DNA of 64,000 bases, taken from contig CAJQUN010000413.1 in NCBI GenBank assembly GCA_907163345.1, positions 186,001 through 250,000 of the forward strand, in the 5' to 3' direction. Shown piece after piece: positions 1 to 10,500 of the stretch. The number at the start of each line of letters is the position of its first letter. The stretch's first letter is position 1. The stretch comes from Haberlea rhodopensis. Lineage: Eukaryota > Streptophyta > Magnoliopsida > Lamiales > Gesneriaceae. The notes under the pieces were generated by a model, which was not told the origin of the DNA, made no database searches, and was given only the letters and a program-made list of their open reading frames with translations. The position numbers and the translations under genes were made by a program.

Positions 1-40
1 CTCGTCACGCCTTAACCATCGATCCATCAGTGTCGGGAAT

Positions 41-212
41 CTAGAGATGGCTCTCATGCATGTAGCACTTTGACCCGCAGGTTCAAGAGCTGGTCCACAT
101 GCATGTAGCACTTTGTCTCGCAGGTTCAAGGTGTGGCTCCAATGCATTTAGCACTTTGTCCCACAGGTTCAAGAGGTGGCTCCCACGCACGTAACATTTT
201 GACACACATAGC
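41..212. repeat. 43-bp minisatellite, Gypsy LTR remnant
   Basis: About four degenerate units recur every 43 bases; the shared core TAGCACTTTG (or a variant) starts near 63, 106, 149 and 192. The same words (AAGAGGTGGCTCC, TAGCACTTTG) occur in both Gypsy-1 LTRs near 6895-7035 and 15030-15170. I infer that this is the surviving piece of an LTR from the same or a sister family. No coding capacity is seen. Confidence 0.7.
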
Positions 213-633
213 ATTTATGTCTTATCTCCCAGTGGTCCTGCTAGTGACCGGCTCAAATACCATTATGTCATGCACCGGTCTCGGGCCCAGTAGCAACTTC
301 TTTGTATCTGTTCTCGTTCTACAAAAAATGAGTGACCCAAGTTGCTATAGTAGTCCATTGTAACCCACTATAAACCATTTTAAACTTTCATTTTTTACTC
401 ATATGAGACAAGAGAAGACTCAATAAATTAGAAACCTTGTAATGTTTGATTGTAAGAAATATAGTAGTCTTCCAGCCTTACAGGTGCAAGTCCCGGATCC
501 CCTTGGCTCCTTTCCTTTTAAATTGTATATATGAACTTAATGGCTTTTCTTGGTTTGATTAGATTTGTTCTATCTTAGAGGTTAGACTGGATGCCTTTTA
601 TAGATCGGGGTCTGCCTTAGATTCTCTCCCATC
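213..633. other. non-coding, no gene seen
   Basis: This stretch has mixed composition and no reading frame that resembles a protein. Its right part leads directly into the LINE remnant and may be more decayed sequence of that element. Confidence 0.5.
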
Positions 634-985
634 AAGGTCTCTTTTTTAGCATGGAAAGTACTTCAAAACAGGGTGGCAACCAAAGTAAACTTAAATCGGA
701 GGGGGCACTTGCTGAAGGACTCTCAACAGAATGCCCATTTTGCGGTGTCCAAGAAGAGGATGTAGCTCATCTTTTCTTCACATGCACCTTCTCGCACAAC
801 ATTTGGATGGATTGCTACAGTTGGCTTGGAATTCATATGGTAACCCACCCAAATCCAACCTCCCGCTTTCTTCATCACTCGAACGTGATGCTTGGGTTTC
901 AATGAATGAGATTTTGATCGCAATGTGGAACTGCGTGGTTTGGAGTATGTGGAACCTTCAGAATACGGTGATTTTCAATGAATAA
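634..985 (+). pseudogene. LINE (non-LTR retrotransposon) 3' fragment, zf-RVT region
   Basis: Three overlapping frames together resemble the C-terminal zinc-binding region (zf-RVT) that follows reverse transcriptase in plant LINEs. The frame at 634 reads SFLAWKVLQNR. The next frame, from about 700, has the metal-binding pattern CPFC...HLFFTC with a following IW. The third, from about 850, ends in MWNLQNTVIFNE, like the W-x2-RN-x-IFN tail of these proteins. At least two single-base indels separate the frames and the reverse transcriptase domain itself is absent, so this is a 5'-truncated dead copy. An A-rich tract at 1226-1240 could be the original LINE poly(A) tail, which fits the plus orientation. 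Confidence 0.8.
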
Positions 986-1690
986 AGTCCAGAATCTCCT
1001 TCCACTCTAGATAGAATAAAAATCCGTCTTTGGTCTTGGCTAGTAAACAAAAATATAGGCTTGGAGTTATATTCGGTAAACGACTGGTTCCGATTTCCTC
1101 TCTTATGCTTGAACCTAGCCTAATGATGGCTGGGTCGTTCTATTTTTTCTTCGGAATGCCGTATCAAACATGTAATCTTGTACTTTTTTCGAGCACTACC
1201 AAAGCTTCATCTAACATACCTTGGCAAAAAAAAGAAAAAAGATTGATCAGTGATTTTATTATTGTCTATCTTATTGTCTATCTTATTTTCCCTCACTACT
1301 AAAATGTATGATTAAAAACTATTTTTGGACCCAAATACACAAATTACTTCTCACTCTCTCAAACCCTACTATAGAAACAATTCTTCCAAACCTACCCTGC
1401 ATCAAAATGTTTGTTTATTGTTTTATTTAAAAATAAAATTCATTGAATTTGTTAAATAATACTTTGTCAAATTAATATTAATATCTCTTCCATTTTTTAT
1501 GGGATGCGTAATGTATGTAATTGTTATATTTGGGTTTATTTTAGTATTTAATGAAACACGTGGACATTATATTTGAGAACGCTATCTATTTTTCTGAAGA
1601 AAATGAATTTTATTATAAATATGTGATTTTACATCTTATTTGTTAATTTCCTTAATGTAGAGCTATGTTCAAGTATTATATAAAGTTTAT
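986..1690. other. LINE 3' tail and AT-rich spacer
   Basis: 986-1240 probably continues the LINE 3' untranslated region and ends in an A-rich tract (1226-1240). The rest, to about 1690, is AT-rich and shows no convincing gene. Confidence 0.4.
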
Positions 1691-2192
1691 ATGCAATTGC
1701 TTGAGTTAAATAATCGATTAAATGAGGTAAATACTGAGCTGTTGCTTTGTGTTGCTTGTTTGAATCCATTCAACTCTTTTGAAGCTTTTAACAAACAGAA
1801 GTAGTTCGATTAGAAGAATTCTATCCAAATGATTTTCAAGGTGCCGAACTTTTGGCATTGTCGGACCAACTCGAGAATTTTGTTATGGATATGCGCTTAA
1901 ATATTGATACTTCTAATGTCAAAGGGTTTGGTGATATAACTCAAATAATGGTTGAAATTAGAAGAGATGTGGCATACCCATTGGTTTACAAGCTTATAAG
2001 TTTAGCCTTGGTTTTGCCGGTTGCAACTGCTAGGTAGAAAGATCATTCTCTGCGATAAATATCGTGAAGAATCGGCTTCGCAACCAAATTAGTGATGAAT
2101 AGATGAATGATAATTTGGTGTTCAATCGTGTATTAATTGAAACTATCATTCATAAATTTCAAAATATTGCGAATCGTCGGAGCCAATTGTAA
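1691..2192 (+). pseudogene. hAT transposase C-terminal fragment
   Basis: The translated pieces match the C-terminal end of plant hAT transposases of the zinc-finger-MYM/DUF4371 type. The frame from 1691 reads MQLLELNNRLNEVNTELL. The next, from about 1806, contains EEFYPNDFQGAELL and the segment AYPLVYKLISLALVLPVATA. The last contains VERSFSAINIVKNRLRNQI, the hallmark of the hAT dimerisation domain. There are at least two frameshifts (near 1800 and 2033) and an in-frame TAG just after that motif, followed by a terminal TAA at 2190-2192. The N-terminal BED finger and most of the catalytic domain are missing. No terminal inverted repeats were found nearby. Confidence 0.85.
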
Positions 2193-2542
2193 TTTACATT
2201 TTTAGATTAATTGTAAGTTACTTTTTGCTAATGAATTTTTTTATTTTATTATGCAATTCGTCAATATATTATAATATTACATCATTTTTTAAATATGATA
2301 AGTAATATTTACAAACTTGAATTAAAGAGAATTGTAACAGTACAAAGATTTTCAACATATATCCTTATAATTAATTTCGATATTATGCTAAAAACTATAT
2401 ATATTTTTAAAAACAGTCCTAATTCTGACCCATGCACAAAAATCTCTCTGTTCCATCATTGCAATTCAACTCTTGGTATTTCATAATCCCAAAGTAGGAT
2501 TCAGTGGAGACTCGGCCTAGATTTACTGAATTAACAACTAAA
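2193..2542. other. AT-rich upstream region of the GASA gene
   Basis: This is strongly AT-rich sequence without a coding frame. It lies immediately upstream of the GASA gene and is the likely location of its distal promoter, but no specific operator motif can be defended by eye. Confidence 0.4.
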
Positions 2543-2549
2543 TATAAAA
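2543..2549 (+). promoter_or_regulatory. candidate TATA box of the GASA gene
   Basis: TATAAAA lies 92 bases upstream of the GASA start codon, which would give a 5' leader of about 60 bases. A second candidate, TATATAA at 2569-2575, would give a leader of about 35 bases. I cannot decide between them from sequence. Confidence 0.45.
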
Positions 2550-2634
2550 AGACAAATCTTGTGTCAACTATATAATCAAATACTAAGAAACTAACATTCA
2601 CATCTTTTCGCAAAGGTTAACTACATAAAACAAA

Positions 2635-3369
2635 ATGGCTACTATTTCAGCAAAAGTCCCATTGATTTTGCTCCTCGCATGTGTTTATGCCATTTCAATC
2701 TTTGAACTTTCGAGTGTTGAGGCCGGTTCTCTAAATTATCCGGCACCGATATCTCCATCGCCACCTAAAACGTGCCCCGTGACTCAAACTCGTGAGTTTT
2801 TTCGAATAATCTTACATTTTTTCATCATAATTAGAATAATTTTAACGGAATGTAAAAAATATATGGATTTTTTCAATACTAGTCCCAAACTTTTAGCACT
2901 AATCAAATTTAATACCACGGAAATTGTTTTTAATAAAAAATAGTCCAACATTAATGTTTTTGAAAAGATTTAGTCTCACATAAATTATGGTTTCATAATT
3001 GAATAAGAGAATTTGACATCACTTTTGATTAAAAGCAAAAGTTCGGACTAGTATCGATTATATACAAAATTTTGATTAAAAATAAATTTCATGGGACTAT
3101 TTTGAGTATTGTATTTTAAACATATATTCTACGAGACCATTTTTAAAATTTATCATCATTTAACTGTTTGAATATAAATTTTATTAGGATGCGGAAGCGA
3201 ATGCAAGCGTCGATGTTCGAAGGCGTCGAATCGAGAAGGCTGTTTGTTTTACTGCAACATATGTTGTAAAAAATGTCTGTGTGTTCCACCGGGGACTTAT
3301 GGAAACAAAGAATGTTGCGAATGTTACAACGACTGGAAAACAAAGAAAGGTGGACCAAAATGCCCATAA
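2635..3369 (+). CDS. GASA/Snakin (GAST1-like) secreted cysteine-rich peptide
   Basis: This is a two-exon gene: exon 1 is 2635-2791, a 396-base intron at 2792-3187 starts GTGAGT and ends TTATTAG, and exon 2 is 3188-3369. The spliced product is 112 residues. Residues 1-30 form a hydrophobic signal peptide ending near VEA. Residues 31-53 are a short proline-rich spacer. Residues 54-112 are the GASA domain, with a CGSECKRRC start, the CC-x2-C-x-CVPPGTYGN signature and a KCP end. Family members are secreted, disulphide-rich peptides, often gibberellin-responsive, with roles in growth or antimicrobial defence; the role of this one is not known. All twelve canonical cysteines are present, plus an extra one at residue 95 (giving ECCEC) and another at 47 in the spacer. 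The start is the first ATG before the signal peptide. No damage is visible. Confidence 0.93.
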
Positions 3370-3441
3370 AGCTCCAAGAATCATCGATATATGCTCTTTT
3401 TTTCCCTATAATTTGTCATTGTGTATTGAAAATAACCCTTA

Positions 3442-3480
3442 AATAAAATGGCTATAACAAAATACATATTCTTGAATAAA
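3442..3480 (+). terminator. candidate polyadenylation signals of the GASA gene
   Basis: AATAAA occurs at 3442-3447 and again at 3475-3480, which is 73 and 106 bases past the stop codon. The surroundings are AT-rich, as is usual for plant 3' untranslated regions. Confidence 0.4.
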
Positions 3481-3864
3481 CTTTCCCAGCATTTGTGAAA
3501 TGCAATTATTTCACAGTTGTATTGCTTTATTGGTATTCATATGCTTACTTTCTTGAAAATAAATGCATCCCAGATGCAATTCAATATTAAGAACGATCTC
3601 GAATTCCAAGTACATGCCACCGGAAAATGATATGAGATGATTCATGAAGTATTTCTAAAGTGGCGATAATTTCTTAATCATGGCTGCTGGTTAGAACGAT
3701 TAATTTAGTGCATTTCTCCGTACCCATTTAGGGAATTTCGATGCTACCTTTAGAATAAAACCCTAATGATATGTCCAAAGGGTTCAAAATTATATGTGGT
3801 AGTGGGAGATGCTAATATTGCTGTCATAGCTTTCACTTGAGCCGTGACAGATATATAGTCAAGC

Positions 3865-3948
3865 ATTTGAAAGTCAAAAAATCACCCAAGTATGAATTTT
3901 TTCTTTATTTGAAAGTCAAAAAATCACCCAAGTATGAATTTTTTCTTT
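3865..3948. repeat. 42-bp tandem duplication
   Basis: Two adjacent, near-identical 42-base units (3865-3906 and 3907-3948) begin ATTTGAAAGTCAAAAAATC. This is a simple local duplication with no coding potential. Confidence 0.85.
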
Positions 3949-4030
3949 CAAGCTAATAACATTGAATCAATATTTCTCATTAAGCGACTCTCATTATTCC
4001 TTTGTTTGACTTAACTATACATGTGGTAAT

Positions 4031-4127
4031 GAAAATTCTTCTATGCACCGGGTGGATTTATACACCAACACATATTCAAACATATATGTATTGGTATATG
4101 GGTCCACTTGGTGCATAGAAGAATTTC
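4031..4127. repeat. foldback / MITE-like inverted repeat
   Basis: The left arm, starting GAAAATTCTTCTATGCACC at 4031, is matched by the reverse complement of the right arm ending at about 4127. The match continues imperfectly inward (GTGGA, then ATA and CCAA blocks), so nearly the whole 97 bases can form one hairpin. The likely origin is a tiny foldback element or a self-inserted transposon end. No clear target duplication was found. Confidence 0.6.
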
Positions 4128-5233
4128 TCAATGTTGTACGTATAGTTCATTTTTAATTCCTTTGCTAATCTGGTAATCAATACTATCCAAAATAATTCAC
4201 TCTAAGATAATTAAAATCACAATGTCAATTTTTTGTATAGTTTGTGAGTATGATAATAATTATACTATATTATAACCACGCCCGTGCTAAGATATGTTCA
4301 CAAAATGATCATATAAAATCTAAAATCATTATTAAACAACATATATTTTAAAAATAACAAAAAATTACTCTACTCTAATAATTATTTTAATCAATTACAA
4401 AAAAAATCTAATAAATTATCTAAACTTCTATAATCTCTAATTTTTTTTATATGAAATTTAAACACAAAAAATATTGTACACAAAAAATTATTTACGCACA
4501 CCAACGAAGAGCTATTATGAATTTTTTTTATATATTTTCTACAAGAAGAATGCAAATGAAATATATCTTTAAAAAACCGAAATTATTAATAAAATATTCA
4601 TAACGTCGTTAATCAAACAAAATAACACTATATTACTTAAGTTTATTAAGTTATCGAATGAATCTCCTATAGTGCGTTGCTAAATCATATTTGTTTTCCA
4701 ATTCACTATTATCCAATTGAAGTTCAATCTTTTTATGCATTTATTTTAATCTGCTTATATCATTATTTATTTTAATTTAAAGTTTATACTACATTTTTTA
4801 ATACAAATTAATTGACTACAATTGGGTAGAAGGATTGACGGATTTGGATTTTAAATTCTTAATACAAAATCATTCCAATTGTTTGGATAATTTTGTAATC
4901 CATGGATTTCAAATCCACAATCGTTAATTTTAAGAAATTTTTTAATAATACAAAGATATTTAAAATTAATAATTATTGAAATCATTTCAAATACAATTTT
5001 ATAATATCAAAAGTCAAATTGGGTAGGCAGGTTTGCTGGACCATTAATAGCAATGGAGAAACTTTATTCTACTGAAGATCCTTGTTTATTTTATTTTTTG
5101 TTCTCAAAGTGATGTGTATATTTTGGGTGTTGAGAGAATATATAATAAAACCAATTTCTAATGTAACATTTTCACGTGAATATATGATCCCTAACAAATA
5201 ATTTAAAAAGAAAAGCAAAGCTAAGGATGTATA

Positions 5234-5450
5234 TGTTAAACTTGGATATTTGGTATAATTTCATTCTATTTCATCCTTGTGAATATTACAGAATATATAT
5301 ACAAAAAACTAAATCATATGGGATCACACCTAATCCCATAATATTGGCATAAAATCTATTTACCTAAACTATGAGATTTTATACAATCTTGAGATTTATA
5401 CAATCAATTATCCTCCTATTCTTTGGGGATTCTAATGACTCATGCCAACA
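5234..5450 (-). repeat. Copia 3' LTR
   Basis: This 217-base LTR has TG...CA ends and is nearly identical to the copy at 19116-19333, with a handful of substitutions seen by eye. It is preceded by the duplication GTATA. Confidence 0.95.
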
Positions 5451-6431
5451 CCTCTTCTCAAGTTGGTGCATAGATGTCTCGGACGCCCAACTTGACAAGA
5501 GAGTCTAAAAATCTTTGCTTGATACTGCTTTTTTAGTATATCTGCCAATTGGTCCTCAGACTTGACAAATGGAAAACGGATAATCTTCTCCTCTAAATTC
5601 AGTTTGATGAAGTGTCTGTCTATGTCCACGTGTTTAGTCCGGTCATGCTGCACCGGGTTCTGTGAGATGTCAATGGCCGCTTTGTTGTCACAAAATAGTT
5701 CCATTTCTTGAGTAGGACCGTAACCAATTTCTGTTAGTAGTCTCCTAAGCCACAACATCTTGCAAAGTCCTTTAGCTAAGCCCCTAAACTCTGCCTCAGC
5801 ACTAGACAATGCCACCACATTCTGTTTTTTGCTTCTTCACGTGACTAAGTTTCCTCCCACGAATGTGAAGTATCCCGAAGTGGATTTTTTATCTAGAATG
5901 TAGCATGCCCAATCAGCATCCGTGTACCCTTCAACCTTCAAGTGATCATATTTTGAGAACATCAGTCCTTTTTCGTGGAGAGGACTTTAAGTAGCGATGT
6001 ATCCGCATCACTGCCTCCATATGCTCTTCACTTGGATTATGCATAAATTGGCTCACTATGCTAACGACATATGCAATATCTGGGCTGGTATGAGATAAGT
6101 AGATGAGCTTTCCTACCAACCTTTGGTATCTACCCTTGTTTGTAGGCACTTGATTTTTTGATTCAGTGAGTCTATGATTCTGAATTATAGGGGTGACCAC
6201 AGGCTTGCATTCTAGTAATCCAACTTCGGATAGTAGATCCAAGACGTACTTTCTTTGGGACAAGAATAATCCTTGCTTTGATCTTGCCACCTCTATCCCC
6301 AAGAAGTATTTTAGGCCTCCCAGATTTTTCATCTCAAAGTGAGCCGAGAGTTTTACTTGTAGCCTTGAGATTTCTTCAGTGTCATCTCCTGTGATAATCA
6401 TGTCGTCCACATACACAATTAGAGTTGTTAC
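5451..6431 (-). pseudogene. Copia reverse transcriptase 3' part and RNase H
   Basis: Read on the minus strand from the Gypsy-1 junction, the frame begins TTLIVYVDDMIITGDD, which carries the catalytic YVDD of Copia reverse transcriptase. It continues through NLGGLKYFLGIEVA and the LIYLSHTSPDIAY block to about 5946. After a frameshift the RNase H domain follows, with GYTDADWA near 5920 and ALSSAEAEF, LFCDNKAAI and TKHVDIDRHFI between 5818 and 5600. The protein tail is altered after about residue 100 of the last frame, just before the 3' LTR. The active-site residues look preserved but the frame is broken at least twice. Confidence 0.88.
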
Positions 6432-7533
6432 TGTCACGCCCCGAGACCAGAGCGCGTGACACCGGCGTCGAATCCAAACATGATATTTGGACACAACAAG
6501 CCTCGTGTACAGATCTATATTAAAACCAGTCTTTTATTCCATAATCAAATAAAATGTCATTACAACTTCGAATACGAGATCCAAAAGTCTCGTTCAAAAC
6601 AAATTGCAGAAACGTAAATAATTAATAAATCTTCTTGAGGCTTCTAGTGGATCACCATCCCCAGAATTGCTCTTGTTCCTCTTCTTCGATATCTTCTTCC
6701 TCGATCTTGTCTGGGAGGGGAGGTAAGGGGGGTGAGTGTTTGGGAAAACACCCAGCAAGTAGGGGCCGATTGAACAGTAAAAACACATATAGCTTTATAA
6801 CATAAATCATTTTAAACGATTCTAAAAACATAGATCTTGGCATAAAAACACATAAACACATATTTTCACATATTCACATATCGGCTTATTGGATTCAAGA
6901 GGTGGCTCCCGTGGCATAGCACTTTGCTCTTAAGGATCAAGAGGTGGCTCCCATGAATATGGCACGTCCACATCATGTAGCACTTTGCCCCGCCGAATCA
7001 AGAGGTGGCTCCTACTCACATAGCACTTTGCTCCGCAAAGTCCTTCGTTCATGATCATGTCACATATTTCTTTGATTTAAAAACATGCTTCTCATAATAT
7101 TGTTCAATCGAAGTTTAAAAATATACATAAAGTTTGAAAACGAAACGAAGTTATAGCAAAAACCCACTTACTTGATGGATAACCGAAGCGAGATCCGGGT
7201 TGGGAAGGTGGTGAGAAACTCCTCCTATCTACCTTGAAGGATTTTCGAAATTGTGTGTGATGTGAGAGCCAAAATTCAAGAATGGTGAGTAGTGGTCTAG
7301 GGTTAAGGTATGGTGGTTATATGTAGCTATGATGGGAAGTTTAGGGGTGGAAGGTCCCAAGATTCTAGCCTTTCCATGGTAAGGATTAAGGTGTGTTAAA
7401 GGTGGGGTATTAATTGGGTGATATTATTAGGTATTTAAAAGATATAATAATAATTGGGTAATAAGTTTAGGGACTAATAATTGGGTAATAAGTTTAAAGA
7501 CTAAAGTGGGGGGCATAAATTTGGGGTTTTACA
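6432..7533 (-). repeat. Gypsy-1 3' LTR
   Basis: This 1102-base LTR starts TGTCACGCCC and ends GGTTTTACA. It contains the AAGAGGTGGCTCC / TAGCACTTTG minisatellite words at about 6895-7035, which are also found at the left edge of the window. It has no CGATCGATCG clusters, unlike the LTRs of Gypsy-2, -3 and -4. Confidence 0.95.
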
Positions 7534-10500
7534 TCCCTCCCTCCTTATTGGAATTTTCGTCCTCGAAACTTGGATCAACTTGGTTTAGAAAGAGGTATGG
7601 GTATTTCTCTCGCATCTTTTCTTGCAGCTCCCAAGTGGCTTCCCTTTCAGTGTGATTTGACCATTGAACCTTGACGTAAGGGATAGTTCTCCGCCTCAGT
7701 ATTTGATCTTTAGTGTCCACGATCCGGATCGGAATTTCTTCGTACTTCAGAGTCTCATCCAAGCTCCCTTGATCCACCAGAGGTGCTGATTCGAGTATAT
7801 GGCTGGGATCGGCAATGTACTTCCTTAGTTGTGACACGTGGAAGACATTATGAATTCTGGATAGACTTGGAGGTAGTGCTATTCGGTAAGCCAATGTTCC
7901 AACTTTCTCAAGAACTTCAAAGGGTCCCACATATCTCGGCCTTAGCTTTCCCGCCTTGTCAAAACGGATGACTCCTTCATGGGTGAAACCTTCATGTAGA
8001 CTTTTTCGCCAACGTTGAATTCTAATGGTCTTCTCTTCATGTCGGCCCAACTCTTTTGTCGATCTTGGGCTGCCTTGAGCCTTTCTCTAATGATGATGAT
8101 TTTGTCAGTGGTGGTTTGTATTAATTCCGGGCCGGTGATGGCCCTTTCTCCTACCTCGTCCCAGTATAGGGGCAATCGGCATTTGCGCCCATATAATGCT
8201 TCGTACGGCGCCATTCCTATGCTGCTATGATAACTGTTGTTGTATGCAAATTCGACTAGAGGTAATAGTTCGCTCCAGTTTGCGCTGAAATCTATGGTGC
8301 AAGCTCTCAGCATGTCCTCAAGAGTTTGGATGGTCCTTTCTGTCTGTCCATCGGTTTGCGGGTGGTAAGCTGTGCTAAGTGTCACCTTGCTTCCCATTGC
8401 TTGTTGGAAACCTTTCCAAAATCGGGATACGAATCTGGGGTCTCTGTCTGATAAGATGCTCACTGGAACTCCATGCAGTCGTACAATTTGGTCCATGTAC
8501 AAGGTTGCCAGTTTGTCGAGGTTGTAGTTCATGCGTACCGGTAGGAAGTGCGCGGATTTGGTGAGTCTGTCTACAATTACCCATATTCCATCGTGACTTT
8601 GTTTTGATTTTGGTAAGACCACTACAAAGTCCATGGAGATGTGCTCCCACTTCCACTCGGGAATCTCAAGAGGTTGAAGTAGTCCTCCAGGTCGCTGGTG
8701 CTCGGCTTTGACTTGTTGGCATACTAAGCATCGGGCGACGAATTCTGCGACGTCCTTCTTCATTCCATTCCACCAGAAATTTTCTTTAAGGTCTTTGTAC
8801 ATCTTTGTGCTTCCGGGATGGATGGAGAACTTTGATTTATGTGCTGTAGCCATTACTTCTTGTCTAAGGTCTTTCACGTTTGGTACACATAACCTTCCTT
8901 TCATCCATAAAGTTCCATCATCGTCTGTCGTGAAATCGGGTAAATTCCCTTCCTTGACTTGTTCTTTTAGTTTAGTCAGGCTAGGATCCTGACTCTGGTC
9001 TAACTTAATTGTTTCTCGAAGGCAGGGATAGGCTGAAATGGATGCTAAAATCATCTTCCCTGCGCCCTTCCGACTTAGTGCGTCTGCCACCTTATTAGCT
9101 TTCCCTGGATGGTAGCTTATCGTAAGGTCATAGTCCTTTAAGAGTTCTATCCATCGTCTTTGCCTCATATTCAATTCCTTCTGGGTGAACAAATACTTGA
9201 GACTCTGATGGTCCGTGAAAATTTCACACTTGGCACCGTAGAGGTAATGCCTCCATATTTTTAAGGCAAAAACTACAGCTGCTAACTCAAGGTCATGCGT
9301 AGGATAGTTTTGTTCATATGGTTTGAGTTGCCTCGAAGCATATGCAATCACTCTCCCTTCTTGCATGAGTACACACCCCAAGCCATCCTTTGATGCATCA
9401 CTGTAGATCGTAAAGTCCTTGTCCTCGGTGGGTAAAACTAGTACCGGTGTGGATGCTAGCTTTTTCTTCAATGTCTCGAAGCTTTCCTCACATTCTTTAC
9501 TCCAAATGAATTTTGAGTTCTTTTGTGTGAGTTTGGTGAGAGGTATGGCTATTGAAGAAAATCCCTCGACGAATTTTCGATAATATCCTGCTAATCCCAA
9601 GAAACTTCGAATCTCCGTTACTGTCTTTGGTATTGGCCAATCCATTACTGCTTCCACCTTTTTAGGATCCACTGACACGCCTCTTGCTGATATGATATGA
9701 CCCAAGAATGCGACACTTTCTAGCCAGAATTCGCACTTTTTGAATTTGGCGTATAATTCTTTATCCCTTAAGGTTTGAAGGGTAAGACGAAGGTGCTCTT
9801 CGTGTTCTTCTTTACTCGGAGAGTATACGAGGATATCATCGATGAATACTACGACGAATCTATCCAGAAATGGCTTGAATATTCGGTTCATCAAATCCAT
9901 GAATGCGGCTGGTGCATTTGTCAGCCCAAATGGCATTACTGTGAACTCGTAATGCCCGTATCTCGTCCTGAAAGCGGTTTTTGGGATATCCTCCATCTTG
10001 ACTTTCAGCTGATGGTAACCCGACCTCAGATCGAGCTTTGAAAATACCTCAGCTCCTTTGAGTTGGTCGAAGAGGTCATCTATCCTTGGAAGAGGGTACC
10101 GATTCTTGATGGTGATCTTATTTAGCTCCCTGTAATCGATGCATAATCTCATGCTTCCGTCTTTTTTCTTCACAAATAGGACGGGGGCTCCCCATGGAGA
10201 TGCACTTGGTCTAATTGCTTCTTGTCCAAAAGTTCTTGTAGTTGCTCCTTAAGTTCTTTCAACTCAGCTGGGGCCATGCGATAAGGTGCCTTCGAGATTG
10301 GTGCAGTGCCTGGCATTATGTTGATTTCAAACTCTACTTCTCGGTTTGGCACTAGTCCTGGCAATTCTTCGGGAAAAATATCTGGGAAGTCTTGTACCAC
10401 TGGAATGTCATATATTTTAAGTTCGGCTCCTTCCTTTGCCTCGCTTATCGTGGCCAGATACAATTCTTCGCCGTCCTTCATGGCTCTCCAAGTTTGAGCC

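Larger units (their letters stand above)
3481..5228. other. AT-rich intergenic region
   Basis: No protein-like frame is seen. The region contains a 42-bp tandem duplication and a 97-bp foldback, both listed separately. The remainder is low-GC sequence ending at the GTATA target site of the Copia element. Confidence 0.5.

Noticed and set aside
1852..2037. 61-codon frame read as a stand-alone gene
   Set aside because: It is only the middle part of the hAT transposase remnant, continued in other frames on both sides.
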